From positions 62,001-126,000 of the forward strand of contig NZ_JAVDPW010000004.1 of the NCBI RefSeq assembly GCF_031453975.1: DNA of 64,000 nt, read 5' to 3'. The translations under genes and the position numbers were made by a program. Positions 50,584 to 58,641 of this stretch are shown here, in pieces. The stretch comes from Inquilinus ginsengisoli_A. GTDB taxonomy: Bacteria > Pseudomonadota > Alphaproteobacteria > DSM-16000 > Inquilinaceae. The notes beneath the pieces were generated by a model that had not been told where the DNA came from, searched no databases, and saw only the letters and a program-made list of their open reading frames with translations. Numbering within the stretch: position 1 is the stretch's first letter; every line of letters starts with the position of its first letter.

Positions 50584-51471
50584 ATGTTGAAACGCCTGCC
50601 GGCCCTGGAATCCCTGCGCGTCCTCGAAGCCTGCGTCCGCCATGGCAGCTTCAGCCGGGCGGCGGCCGAACTCGGCGTGACCCCGGCCGCCGTCAGCCTG
50701 CGGATCCGCGATCTCGAGGCCGAGCTCGGGGTGACGCTGTTCCGCCGCGCCGGCCCGAAGGTGGCCGCGACCGAGGCCGGTGCGGCGCTGGCGGGACGGA
50801 TGGCCCAGGCCCTGGGCGTGATCCGCACGGCGGTCGACGACTGCCGGGATGCGGCCGATCCGCTGCGCGTGACCGCCGTCCCGACCTTCGCCACGCGCTG
50901 GCTGGCGCCGCGGCTGGCCGGGTATCACGCGCTGTCCGATGCGGTTCCGATCCGGCTCGACGTCTCGGCCGAGCTGCGGCCGGGAGAGCGCTTCGACATC
51001 GCGATCCGGACCGGCCTCGGCGACTGGCCGGGGTTCGACGCCGTCGCCCTGATGCCGGTCGAGGCCACGCCGATGCTGAGCCCGGCGCTGGCCGCCACGG
51101 CCAGGCTGTCGTCACCGGCCGATCTGGCGGCCCTGCCGCTGCTGCCCCATGACGGCTGGCAACGCTGGTTCCACGAGGCCGGCGTGGACGCGCCCGGCTT
51201 GCGCTTCTACGCCGACGACTATCCGACGCATGAGCTGGACGCCTCGGCCGCCATCGAGGGCGCCGGCGTGGCGCTGCTCTCGCCGCGATTCTTCGGGCCG
51301 CTGCTGCGCGACGGCAAGCTGGTGCAGCCCTTCCCGCACGTCATCCGCGGCCCGGCCGCCCACCACATCCTGCTGCAGCCCGGCGAGGCGCGGCCCGTGG
51401 TGCTGCGCTTCCGCGACTGGCTGCAGGACGAGGCGCGCCGCCAGCTGGATAGCCCTATGCCAGCTGCTTGA
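50584..51471 (+). CDS. LysR-family regulator (GcvA-like)
   Basis: The 295-residue protein has the winged helix (LPALESLRVLEACVRHGSFSRAAAELGVTPAAVSLRIRDLEAELGVTLFRR) and an effector domain with the GcvA-subgroup pattern (FATRWLAPRLAGY, RFDIAIRTGLGDWPGFD, ASAAIEGAGVALLSPRFFGPLL). It is divergent from the DUF3237 gene. The 3' end overlaps the end of the convergent GNAT gene by 17 bases. Confidence 0.92.
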   Translation: MLKRLPALESLRVLEACVRHGSFSRAAAELGVTPAAVSLRIRDLEAELGVTLFRRAGPKVAATEAGAALAGRMAQALGVIRTAVDDCRDAADPLRVTAVPTFATRWLAPRLAGYHALSDAVPIRLDVSAELRPGERFDIAIRTGLGDWPGFDAVALMPVEATPMLSPALAATARLSSPADLAALPLLPHDGWQRWFHEAGVDAPGLRFYADDYPTHELDASAAIEGAGVALLSPRFFGPLLRDGKLVQPFPHVIRGPAAHHILLQPGEARPVVLRFRDWLQDEARRQLDSPMPAA

Positions 51472-52012
51472 GCATGTAGCTGGTGTCCTCCAGCACGCCC
51501 GTGGTGGAGCGGGCGTGGCCGGGCACGATGCCGAACAGGCGGAACCCCAGGCTCTCATAGAGCCCCTCGGCGCTGTCGCCGCGCCGGGTGTCGAGCAGCA
51601 GCAGGCTGCGGTCGTGCCGGCGGGCCAGCGCCTCCGCCGCCACCATCAGCATCCGGGCGATGCCGCGGCGGCGCGCGGCGGGATGCACCAGCAGCTTGGC
51701 GATCTCGGCGCGATGGATGCCGTTGGCGGGCATGCCAAGAACCAGCTGCACCGTGCCGACCACCCGCCCCTCCAGCCGCGCCACCAGCAGACGGCGGGCG
51801 CCGCTGCGGAAGGCCGGCTCCAGCCCCTGCCAGAACCCGCGGGCCTCGTCGATGGCAAAGGGCAACACGAAGCCGACGCTGGCGCCGTCCAGCACAGAGG
51901 CGTGGAGCACGCCGGCGAGATCGTCGAGGACCAAGGGCAGGTCCTCGGCCTGGACCTCGGCGATGGTCAGGGAAGCCGGATCGGTTGCGGTCGACAGCAT
52001 GGCGGTGCTCAC
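51455..52012 (-). CDS. GNAT-family acetyltransferase
   Basis: This protein of about 185 residues has the GNAT core: GRVVGTVQLVLGM (beta 4), AEIAKLLVHPAARRRGIARMLMVAAEALA with the R-R-G-I-A acetyl-CoA loop, LLLLDTRRGDSAEGLYESLGFRLFG. The GTG at 52012 overlaps the upstream XRE-cupin stop (GTGA), implying coupling; an ATG four codons in (52000) is the alternative. The XRE-cupin protein probably regulates it. Acceptor unknown. Confidence 0.88.
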   Translation of the reverse strand: MSTAMLSTATDPASLTIAEVQAEDLPLVLDDLAGVLHASVLDGASVGFVLPFAIDEARGFWQGLEPAFRSGARRLLVARLEGRVVGTVQLVLGMPANGIHRAEIAKLLVHPAARRRGIARMLMVAAEALARRHDRSLLLLDTRRGDSAEGLYESLGFRLFGIVPGHARSTTGVLEDTSYMLKQLA

Positions 52013-52590
52013 GGCTTGCACAAGGCGATGAGGTAATGCGCGGGCCGCGGTCCCGGGCATGCGAAGCGGGTCGGGCCGAACAGACGGTAGCGCAGGCAGT
52101 CCCCCGGCCCAAGCCGGTGGACGACGTCGTCCACCATCAGCTCGAGCGTGCCCTCCAGCATCCAGACATGCTGCTCGATCCCGTGGATCGGCGGCGTGTC
52201 GTAGCTGACGACCGCGCCGGCCGGCAGCGTGCCCTCGACCAGTTCTCCGCGCAGCCCTGCGGCCGGAGGCGACACGCTGCGGCGGGCGAAGCCGGTTTCG
52301 GGGTCGGTCCAACCCGTCTGCTCGGCCCGGCGCAGCAGCTGCGCCGGTTCGGTCTCGATCTCCGCGATCAGGCCGGACATGGTGCGGCCATAGGCGGTGC
52401 AGAGGCGGCCGAGCAGCGAGGCGGTCGGGCTGGTCTCCCCCCGCTCCAACCGCGACAGCGTCGCCCGGCTGACGCCGCTGCGCTCGGCCAGGACGTCCAG
52501 CGACCAGCCCTGTTCGGCCCTGAGGGCCGCAAGCCGGGCGGCGAGCCGGGCGTCCACCGGCTCGGCGACGATGGCGATCTCATTTCTCAT
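52009..52590 (-). CDS. XRE-cupin transcriptional regulator
   Basis: The 193-residue protein has a Cro/C1 helix-turn-helix at about 18-72 (LAALRAEQGWSLDVLAERSGVSRATLSRLERGETSPTASLLGRL) and a cupin effector domain at about 105-190 (GAVVSYDTPPIHGIEQHVWMLEGTLELMVDDVVHRLGPGDCLRYR). This two-domain type usually controls small catabolic operons. Its ATG lies inside a 13-bp inverted repeat, and a promoter places the transcript start at or next to the ATG, so autoregulation of a leaderless message is likely. It is translationally coupled to the following GNAT gene. Confidence 0.93.
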   Translation of the reverse strand: MRNEIAIVAEPVDARLAARLAALRAEQGWSLDVLAERSGVSRATLSRLERGETSPTASLLGRLCTAYGRTMSGLIAEIETEPAQLLRRAEQTGWTDPETGFARRSVSPPAAGLRGELVEGTLPAGAVVSYDTPPIHGIEQHVWMLEGTLELMVDDVVHRLGPGDCLRYRLFGPTRFACPGPRPAHYLIALCKP

Positions 52591-52617
52591 GATCGGGAAA
52601 TTATCCCGATCATGAGA
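52585..52617. promoter_or_regulatory. Large palindrome over the start of the XRE-cupin gene
   Basis: TCTCATGATCGGG at 52585-52597 pairs perfectly with CCCGATCATGAGA at 52605-52617 around a 7-base AT-rich centre. It covers the XRE start codon and its predicted -10 box. It is best read as the autoregulatory operator; a terminator for the upstream lipoprotein gene is less likely because no U tract follows. Confidence 0.75.
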
Positions 52618-52627
52618 GATAACGCAA
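52600..52627 (-). promoter_or_regulatory. Promoter of the XRE-cupin gene
   Basis: On the minus strand TTGCGT, a 16-base spacer and GATAAT. The -10 box ends nine bases before the ATG at 52590, predicting a leaderless or nearly leaderless transcript. Confidence 0.55.
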
Positions 52628-52632
52628 GCGGC

Positions 52633-53493
52633 TCACGGCGTCGGCGGCGGGGCGAAGCGCGGGTCGCGCGCGCCATCGGCGGGGAATGGCTGGGCGCCAT
52701 CGGCCGGCCCGACCGCGTTGGCCGGGTCGTCCAAGGTGAACACCGCCATGCCGATGACCCCGATGTTGCGTGGGTCGCCCTGCGGGGTGTTGGCGGCATA
52801 GGCCGCGCCCGGCGACGAGAAGCGGAACGCCGCGACCGCATCCTCGCTCTGGCGAAATCCCTCGATCACTAGCAGTTCGTACGGCCGCACCACATAGCCA
52901 CGGTTGGCGATGGTACCGGGCTGGCCGCTGAGCACGTCGAGCCCGTCCACCGTCGCCACGATCTCGACCGTCTGTCGGCCGCGATTGCTGAAGCTCAGCC
53001 GATAGAGGTCGCCGTTCCGGCCGTGCAGGCGGAGGTCGCCTCCGCGGCCCGGCGTGAGCGGCATCGCCCGGCCGCGGGCGTCGAGCACCGCCCACTCGAC
53101 CCGGCCATAGGCGACTGGCAGCATCTGGATCGTGCCTGCGGGCGGGCCGGCCGCATCCCAGCGTCCGTCGTAGCGGATCGTCACCTGCCCCTCCGGCCGG
53201 TCCGGCCACAGGCGCTCGAGATGGACGAAGCGGATGGACGAGGCGATGGTCTCGCCCCAGCGCGTGCCCAGCCGGGGCTCCGGGGCCGGCGCGATGCGGG
53301 CACCGCTGTCCGGCCACGCTTGGCTCTGCGGTGCCGCGAGCCGGTTCACCCCGCCGCCGGGAACCAGGGCATCCGCCTGATACATCTCCTGGGACACGAC
53401 CCCTGACACGACAGGTTCCGCAGGCCGGTTCGACACGCAGGCGGCCATGGCCAGCAGCAGGCCGGCCAACAGGATCTTCAGCAAGACGCGCAT
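52633..53493 (-). CDS. Putative lipoprotein of unknown function
   Basis: The start at 53493, after GGGGGAGAG, gives 286 residues with a lipoprotein signal (MRVLLKILLAGLLLAMAAC, lipobox Cys19). The mature part looks beta-rich: GQVTIRYDGRW, DLYRLSFSNRGRQTVEIVATVDGLDVLSG, NRGYVVRPYELLVIEGFRQSEDAVAAFRFSSPGAAYAANT. The fragment RGYVVRPYE...I.GFR.....AAFRF and GVIGMAVF resembles a repeated module of uncharacterised proteobacterial proteins, but I cannot name it. It is divergent from a serine hydrolase. Confidence 0.85.
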   Translation of the reverse strand: MRVLLKILLAGLLLAMAACVSNRPAEPVVSGVVSQEMYQADALVPGGGVNRLAAPQSQAWPDSGARIAPAPEPRLGTRWGETIASSIRFVHLERLWPDRPEGQVTIRYDGRWDAAGPPAGTIQMLPVAYGRVEWAVLDARGRAMPLTPGRGGDLRLHGRNGDLYRLSFSNRGRQTVEIVATVDGLDVLSGQPGTIANRGYVVRPYELLVIEGFRQSEDAVAAFRFSSPGAAYAANTPQGDPRNIGVIGMAVFTLDDPANAVGPADGAQPFPADGARDPRFAPPPTP

Positions 53494-53501
53494 GATCTCT
53501 C

Positions 53502-53519
53502 CCCCAGGATAACCTGGGG
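53502..53519. promoter_or_regulatory. Hairpin next to the lipoprotein gene's RBS
   Basis: CCCCAGG-ATAA-CCTGGGG is a perfect 7-bp inverted repeat. On the minus strand its 3' arm runs into the GGGGGAGAG ribosome-binding site of the lipoprotein gene, so it could limit translation or bind a regulator. Confidence 0.45.
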
Positions 53520-53674
53520 ACATGGTCGATCCTGCTCTACGGCGAAGCCGTGGCGGGGCGGAGGTGATTCGGCGGCCGAGCAATCCCGGTACAGTGGCGG
53601 CCCGGCGTCCCTGCTACCGATCGGCCCTGTTACGGATCGATGGCGCACCCGGTCGCGCCCAGACGGAGACATCC

Positions 53675-54805
53675 ATGCCGCTTCGCCGTGCCCTGCCCCT
53701 GATCGCCCTCCTCACCTCTCCCGCCGCGGCTGCCGGCGCGCCGCCGGACTGCCGCGCACCGGCGGTGCTGGACGATGGCTGGGCGGTTGCCGCCCCGGCG
53801 GATGAGGGCTTCGACCCCGCCACGCTGTGCGCCGTCGGCCCGGCGCTGGAGGAAAGCAACGCCCATGCCGTGCTGGTCGTGCGGCACGGAAAGCTGGTCT
53901 ATGAGCGCTACTTCGCCGGCGAGGACCAGCGCTGGGGCCAGCCGCTCGGCCGCATTCCGCACGACGCCGCGACCCGGCACGATCTGCGCTCGATCACCAA
54001 GAGCGTGACCTCGCTGCTGGTCGGCATTGCCGTCGACTATGGCTGGATCAAGGACATCGACGCGCCCGTGCTGTCGCTGCTGCCGCAATACGCCGACCTG
54101 GGCTCGCCGGAGAAGGACCGCATCACCCTGCGCCATCTGCTGACCATGTCGAGTGGGCTGGCCTGGAGCGAGGACCTGCCCTACAGCGACCCGCGCAACA
54201 GCGAGCGGCTGATGTCGGACGCGCCGGACCCATACCGCTACGTGCTGGAGCAGCCCTTCGCCACGATGCCGGGCGAGCGCTGGGTCTACAGCGGCGGATC
54301 GACGGCGCTGCTGTCGGCGGTGCTGAAGCAGGTCTCGGGCCGGTCGCTCGAGGTGATGGCGCGGGAGATGCTGTTTGCGCCGCTGGGCATCGACGACGTC
54401 GAATGGGTGCGCTATCCGAACGGCGACCCGGTCGCCGCCTCCGGCCTGCGGCTGCTGCCGCGCGACATCGCCAAGATCGGCAGGCTGGTGCTCGATCACG
54501 GCGCCTGGCAGGGCAAGCAGATCGTCCCGGCCGGCTGGATCGAGCAGTCGACGACGAAGCAGATCGCGGCCGAGGACGAGATCGACTACGGCTTCCAATG
54601 GTGGCTCGGCCATTCACAGGTCGACGGCCAGGATCTGCGCTGGAGTGCCGGCGTCGGCTGGGGCGGACAGCGGCTGTTCCTGGTGCCGGACCGCGACCTG
54701 CTGGTGGTGGTCACCGCCGGCCTCTACGACCAGCCCGACCAGCAGGACGCACTCGGCCGCACCGTGCTGGAGCGCTATATCCTGCCCGCGGCGACGCGGC
54801 CCTAG
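53675..54805 (+). CDS. Serine hydrolase, beta-lactamase (class C-like) family
   Basis: The 376-residue protein has a signal peptide (MPLRRALPLIALLTSPAAAAGA) and the penicillin-recognising fold motifs: SITK (Ser106, Lys109) in DLRSITKSVTSLLVG, YSG in RWVYSGGSTALLS, and a WGGQ late motif in place of KTG. Such proteins act as esterases or D-amino-acid peptidases more often than as true beta-lactamases. It is divergent from the lipoprotein gene. Two Cys residues (PPDCRAP, LCAVG) may form a disulfide. Confidence 0.9.
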   Translation: MPLRRALPLIALLTSPAAAAGAPPDCRAPAVLDDGWAVAAPADEGFDPATLCAVGPALEESNAHAVLVVRHGKLVYERYFAGEDQRWGQPLGRIPHDAATRHDLRSITKSVTSLLVGIAVDYGWIKDIDAPVLSLLPQYADLGSPEKDRITLRHLLTMSSGLAWSEDLPYSDPRNSERLMSDAPDPYRYVLEQPFATMPGERWVYSGGSTALLSAVLKQVSGRSLEVMAREMLFAPLGIDDVEWVRYPNGDPVAASGLRLLPRDIAKIGRLVLDHGAWQGKQIVPAGWIEQSTTKQIAAEDEIDYGFQWWLGHSQVDGQDLRWSAGVGWGGQRLFLVPDRDLLVVVTAGLYDQPDQQDALGRTVLERYILPAATRP

Positions 54806-54924
54806 CCCCAGCCGATCCGGTAAAATCGATCGGTGAATAATGGCGCATGATATGGTATGAATACAGACGGAAGCGGAGCAAAGACAACCTGATCTCTTGA
54901 ACTGTCGCGATTGCGATTGTCCAG

Positions 54925-55773
54925 ATGTCGATGTCCGTGCGCTTCCTCCTTGCCATCATTCTGCCGCTGCTGGCGCTTGGGTGCGGCCCGGCCCCACATC
55001 CCGGGTCTGCAGCGTCTGCTGACCGCGGCACAGCCGCCACGGGCGCGCCGATCGACGCCGAATTCGCCCGGCTGCAGGCCGAGCTGGTGCGGGAGGTGCC
55101 AATGGCGATCACGGATGCGCCCGAAGCAGGCCAGCGCTGGGCCGCCCTGGCGCAGCGCGCGATCACGGCCCGCGGCCAAGCCATCCGCCGGCCGCAGCTG
55201 GTGATGGTGGTGGACCGGAACCCGGCCGTGCAGCAGATGCGCATCCTGCTGGCGCAGCCGTCCGGCACCTGGCGGAGCCTGGGCGGATCGACAGTCTCGA
55301 CCGGCCAGGAAGGCCGCCACGGCTATTTCATCACGCCGACCGGCGTATTCCCTCACACCGACGAGATCCTCGATTGGCGCGCCGAAGGCACTTTCAACGC
55401 CAACGGCATCCGCGGCCTCGGCCTCAAGGGCATGCGGGTGTGGGATTTCGGCTGGCAGACCGCTGAACGGGGCTGGGAGGACGAGGGCCGGGAATCGACC
55501 ATCCGGCTGCTGGTCCACGCCACCGATCCGGCGACGCTTGAGCAGCGCCTCGGCCAGCCGGCGTCGAAGGGATGCGTCCGCGTGCCGGGGCCGATGAACG
55601 TCTTCCTCGACCGCCACGGCATCCTCGATGTCGACTACGAGGCGGCGGCGAAGTCCGACGCCCGCTATGACGCGGTGCTGCGTCCCGACCGGACGCCGAC
55701 GCCGCTGGCCGGGAACATGCTGGTGATCGTGGATTCGGCCGAGGGCTCCGGGGCCACGGCGCAGGCCCGGTGA
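54925..55773 (+). CDS. L,D-transpeptidase (YkuD-domain) lipoprotein
   Basis: This 282-residue protein starts with a lipoprotein-like signal (FLLAIILPLLALGC). Its catalytic region is HATDPATLEQRLGQPASKGCVRVPGPMN, with the YkuD His and the S-K-G-C nucleophile motif. The preceding GRHGYFITPTGVFPHTDEILDWRAEGTFNANGIRGLGLKGMRVWDFGWQ is a long, atypical substrate loop. Such enzymes form 3-3 peptidoglycan cross-links or attach proteins to the wall. It follows the serine hydrolase after about 120 bases with a small inverted repeat (CCGATC/GATCGG). Confidence 0.88.
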   Translation: MSMSVRFLLAIILPLLALGCGPAPHPGSAASADRGTAATGAPIDAEFARLQAELVREVPMAITDAPEAGQRWAALAQRAITARGQAIRRPQLVMVVDRNPAVQQMRILLAQPSGTWRSLGGSTVSTGQEGRHGYFITPTGVFPHTDEILDWRAEGTFNANGIRGLGLKGMRVWDFGWQTAERGWEDEGRESTIRLLVHATDPATLEQRLGQPASKGCVRVPGPMNVFLDRHGILDVDYEAAAKSDARYDAVLRPDRTPTPLAGNMLVIVDSAEGSGATAQAR

Positions 55774-55777
55774 TCCC

Positions 55778-56332
55778 CTACTCCGCCTGCACCCCGCGTT
55801 CGCGCAGCATGGTGACCAGAGCGTCGCGCTGCTGCAGGTAGTCGTCGCGCAACAGGCCCAGCACATGCGCGTCTAGGAACTGGCCCTGCTTGCGCACATG
55901 GTGGCGCAGCAGGCCTTCCTCCTGGAAGCCGAAGCGCCGATGCATCCGCACCACGCCCGGATTGCTGGTCAGCACCTCGCAGCACAGCTTGTTGAGCTTG
56001 AGTTCGAGGAAGACGTGGTCGAGCACCTTGAGCTCGACCCAGCTGCCGATGCCCTTGCCGCGCAGGTCGCCGGCGCCGAGGTAGAAGGCCCAGGAGCACT
56101 TGCTGTTCTTCTCATCGATGTCGACGAGGTTGGCGAGGCCGATCGGATCGCCGTCATCCTGGATGATCCAGTAGATCCGACGCGGATCCGCGATGGCGCG
56201 GGCGAACCAGGCATCATGCTCTTCCCGGGAGATGACATGGTCGCTGTACTGGTGGACCGCGACATGCGGCAGGTTCCGCCAGGTGAACATGCGGTCGGAA
56301 TCCGCCGGCTCCGCACGCCTCAGGCTCAACAT
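55778..56332 (-). CDS. N-acetyltransferase resembling PseH
   Basis: The protein (184 residues from the ATG at 56332) follows the PseH/RimJ-like GNAT pattern: LRRAEPADSDRMFTWRNLPHV, YSDHVISREEHDAWFARAI, YWIIQDDGDPIGLANLVDIDEKNSKCSWAFYLG and GKGIGSWVELKVLDHVFLELKLNKLCCEVLTSNPGVVRMHRRFGFQEEG. PseH acetylates the 4-amino group of a UDP-sugar in pseudaminic acid synthesis for flagellin or surface glycans. None of the other Pse genes is in the window, so this could be a related transferase. It converges on the L,D-transpeptidase gene. Confidence 0.82.
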   Translation of the reverse strand: MLSLRRAEPADSDRMFTWRNLPHVAVHQYSDHVISREEHDAWFARAIADPRRIYWIIQDDGDPIGLANLVDIDEKNSKCSWAFYLGAGDLRGKGIGSWVELKVLDHVFLELKLNKLCCEVLTSNPGVVRMHRRFGFQEEGLLRHHVRKQGQFLDAHVLGLLRDDYLQQRDALVTMLRERGVQAE

Positions 56333-56462
56333 CTCCGCACTCCCGAATTCTCGCAATTCCCGTCCGTCATAAGCCGCCCAGAAAGTGTTGCCAAGATGAC
56401 GACGTGGCGGCCGGGCGACACGGGAGCATCCAGCCCCCGGCACCGCCCGGCCGCCGGGTCGT

Positions 56463-58508
56463 TCACGCGGCCTGGGCGCGCTTGCGGTCCTCCACCACCT
56501 GGTCGGCGAGACGGCCCGTCAGCTCCTGCAGATGGTCGAAGCGGGCGGTGAAGCTGCCGACGCCGAGCGTGACCGAGCGCAATTCGACCGCCAGCCCGTG
56601 CATCTCGGATTCCGGCAGCAGATTGTCGATCAGGTCCCAGCCGGTCCAGCCCTCGCGCGCGGTCATGCCCAGGATCTGGCCCCGCCGGCTGGAGACAAGG
56701 GCGTGGACCTTGGCGGTGTATTCGGCCGGCACCGCGATGGTGACCGCCTGGATCGGCTCCAGCAGCACCGGATCGCAATTCGGCAACCCTTCGGCCATCG
56801 CCATCTGCGCCACGGTGCGGAAGGCCTGGTCCGAGCTGTCGACCGCATGGTGCTGGCCGTCGGTCAGGGCGATGGCGATGTCGACCACCGGGAAGCCCAG
56901 TGGTCCACGCGCCAGCGCCTCGCGCGACCCTGCCTCCACCGCGGGAATGAAGTTCTTGGGCACGGTGCCGCCCACCACCTTGTTCTCGAAGGCGAAGCCG
57001 CTGCCGCGCGGCTGCGGCCGGATCTCGACATGGATGTCGGCGAACTGGCCGTGGCCGCCGGTCTGGCGCTTGAAGCGCGAATGCTGTTTGGTCGGCCGGC
57101 GGATGGTCTCGCGGTAGGCGGTGCGCGTCGGCTCCGTGGTGACCGCGATGTTGAAGCGGCTCTTCAGCCGCTCGACCGCGATCTGCAGCTGGATGTCGCC
57201 CTGCCCGGCCAGCGTCAGCTCGCCGGTCGCTTCGAGATGGTGGACCGACAACGTCGTGTCCTCCTCGCACAGCTTGGCCAGCGACGTGGTCAGCTTGACG
57301 TCGTCCTTGCGGTCGGACAACGAGAGCGCCACGGCATGCACCGGCTCGGGCACGTCAGGCCAGTTCCAGGTGGCATCGGCGGTGCCGTCGGCCCGCAGGG
57401 TCTGGCCGGTGGCGAGGTCCTCGATCCGGGCGATGCCGACGATCTCCCCGGCGCCGGCCTCGGCTAGCTTCTGGTTGTCGCCGCCCTTGAGGCGGTACAG
57501 GCCGGAGATGCGGCGGCTGCCGAGATTGCTGTTGTCGGACAGCTTGCCGCTCCACAGCCGCGCCAGGCTGAGCTTGCCGGTGTGCGGCTGGTGCAGGGTC
57601 TTGAACACCGTCGCGGCAAAGCCGCGTTTGGCGTCGTAGCCGAGCCGCGTCGCCGCCACGTCGGATGACGGCGCCTCGTGGCGCAGCGCCTTCCACAGCC
57701 GGGTGACGCCGTTGCCGTGCTCGGCCGAGCCGAAGAACACCGGCACGATCAGGTCCTGCTGCAGGTCTCGGGTCAGCTGGGTGTAGATCTCCTTCGGCGC
57801 CGGGATCTTGTCCTCCAGCAGCTGCTCCAGCAGCGCATCGTCGAAATCGGCCAGGGATTCCAGCAGGGTCTGGCGCGCTTCATCCTGCCGCGGCTTGATG
57901 CCGGCGGGCGCCTCGATCAGGTCGGATGACTGGTTCTCCCGCCATTTGTAGGCACGGCCGCTGACCAGGTCGACATAGCCGGAGACGTTGTCGCCGTCGC
58001 GGATCGGGACTTCGCGCAGCAGCAGCGGCCGGGCCGAGACCTGCTGGAGGGCGGCGAGCAGGTCGCGCATGCGAACGGCGGCCCGGTCCAGCTTGTTGAT
58101 GAACAGGACGTGCGGGATGGCATGTTCGTCGAGGAAGCGCAGCAGCGGCGCCAGGATCACGGCGCGGTCGGGATCGGCCTCGGCCACCACCACGGCGATG
58201 TCGGCCACCATCAGGGCGGCAAACGCGTCCTGCGCCAGCTCGACCGAGCCGGAACAGTCAATGAAGGTCCAATCCTCGTCGAGATAGCGGCAGGAAGCCA
58301 GGTTCGGCTCGATCGTCATCTGCCGGGCGCGGGATTCCGGCGAGGCGTCGCCGACCGTGTTCTTCTGAGCCACGCTGCCTTTGCGCGGGATCGCGCCGGC
58401 GCTGTGCAACAGCGCCTCCAGCAGCGTGGTCTTGCCGCTCGAATACGGCCCGACCAGGGCCGCACTCCGATGTCTGGTGGTGGCAGGGCGTTCCTGCGGC
58501 ATGCGCAT
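56463..58508 (-). CDS. Elongation factor G-like protein (FusA paralogue)
   Basis: The 681-residue protein has all EF-G domains: P-loop GPYSSGKT at 20-27, G4 NKLD at 138-141, domain II (VFKTLHQPHTGKLSLARLWSG), domain IV (GGHGQFADIHVEIRPQPRGSGFAFENKVVGGTVPKNFIPAVEAG) and domain V (VLLEPIQAVTIAVPAEYTAKVHALVSSRRGQILGM). The G3 motif reads DCSGS (84-88) instead of DTPGH, so the catalytic His is lost. Such paralogues are common in alphaproteobacteria beside a true fusA; their role (stress-time translation, recycling) is not settled. Not in a ribosomal operon. Confidence 0.9.
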   Translation of the reverse strand: MRMPQERPATTRHRSAALVGPYSSGKTTLLEALLHSAGAIPRKGSVAQKNTVGDASPESRARQMTIEPNLASCRYLDEDWTFIDCSGSVELAQDAFAALMVADIAVVVAEADPDRAVILAPLLRFLDEHAIPHVLFINKLDRAAVRMRDLLAALQQVSARPLLLREVPIRDGDNVSGYVDLVSGRAYKWRENQSSDLIEAPAGIKPRQDEARQTLLESLADFDDALLEQLLEDKIPAPKEIYTQLTRDLQQDLIVPVFFGSAEHGNGVTRLWKALRHEAPSSDVAATRLGYDAKRGFAATVFKTLHQPHTGKLSLARLWSGKLSDNSNLGSRRISGLYRLKGGDNQKLAEAGAGEIVGIARIEDLATGQTLRADGTADATWNWPDVPEPVHAVALSLSDRKDDVKLTTSLAKLCEEDTTLSVHHLEATGELTLAGQGDIQLQIAVERLKSRFNIAVTTEPTRTAYRETIRRPTKQHSRFKRQTGGHGQFADIHVEIRPQPRGSGFAFENKVVGGTVPKNFIPAVEAGSREALARGPLGFPVVDIAIALTDGQHHAVDSSDQAFRTVAQMAMAEGLPNCDPVLLEPIQAVTIAVPAEYTAKVHALVSSRRGQILGMTAREGWTGWDLIDNLLPESEMHGLAVELRSVTLGVGSFTARFDHLQELTGRLADQVVEDRKRAQAA

Positions 58509-58641
58509 CCTCCCTCTGCACGGCCCGCCGTGCCGATCGGGCGAATGCCCGATGGGATGCGGGCGCCTTTAGAGGGTCAGGATGACACTTCCAAGACGAT
58601 CGGCCCAGCCCCGATCTGGAGGTGCGGCGCAGCGGCTCGTG

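Noticed and set aside
54812..54833. CCGATC/GATCGG inverted repeat after the serine hydrolase gene
   Set aside because: Only 6-bp arms with a 10-base spacer and no U tract, so I do not call it a terminator or operator.
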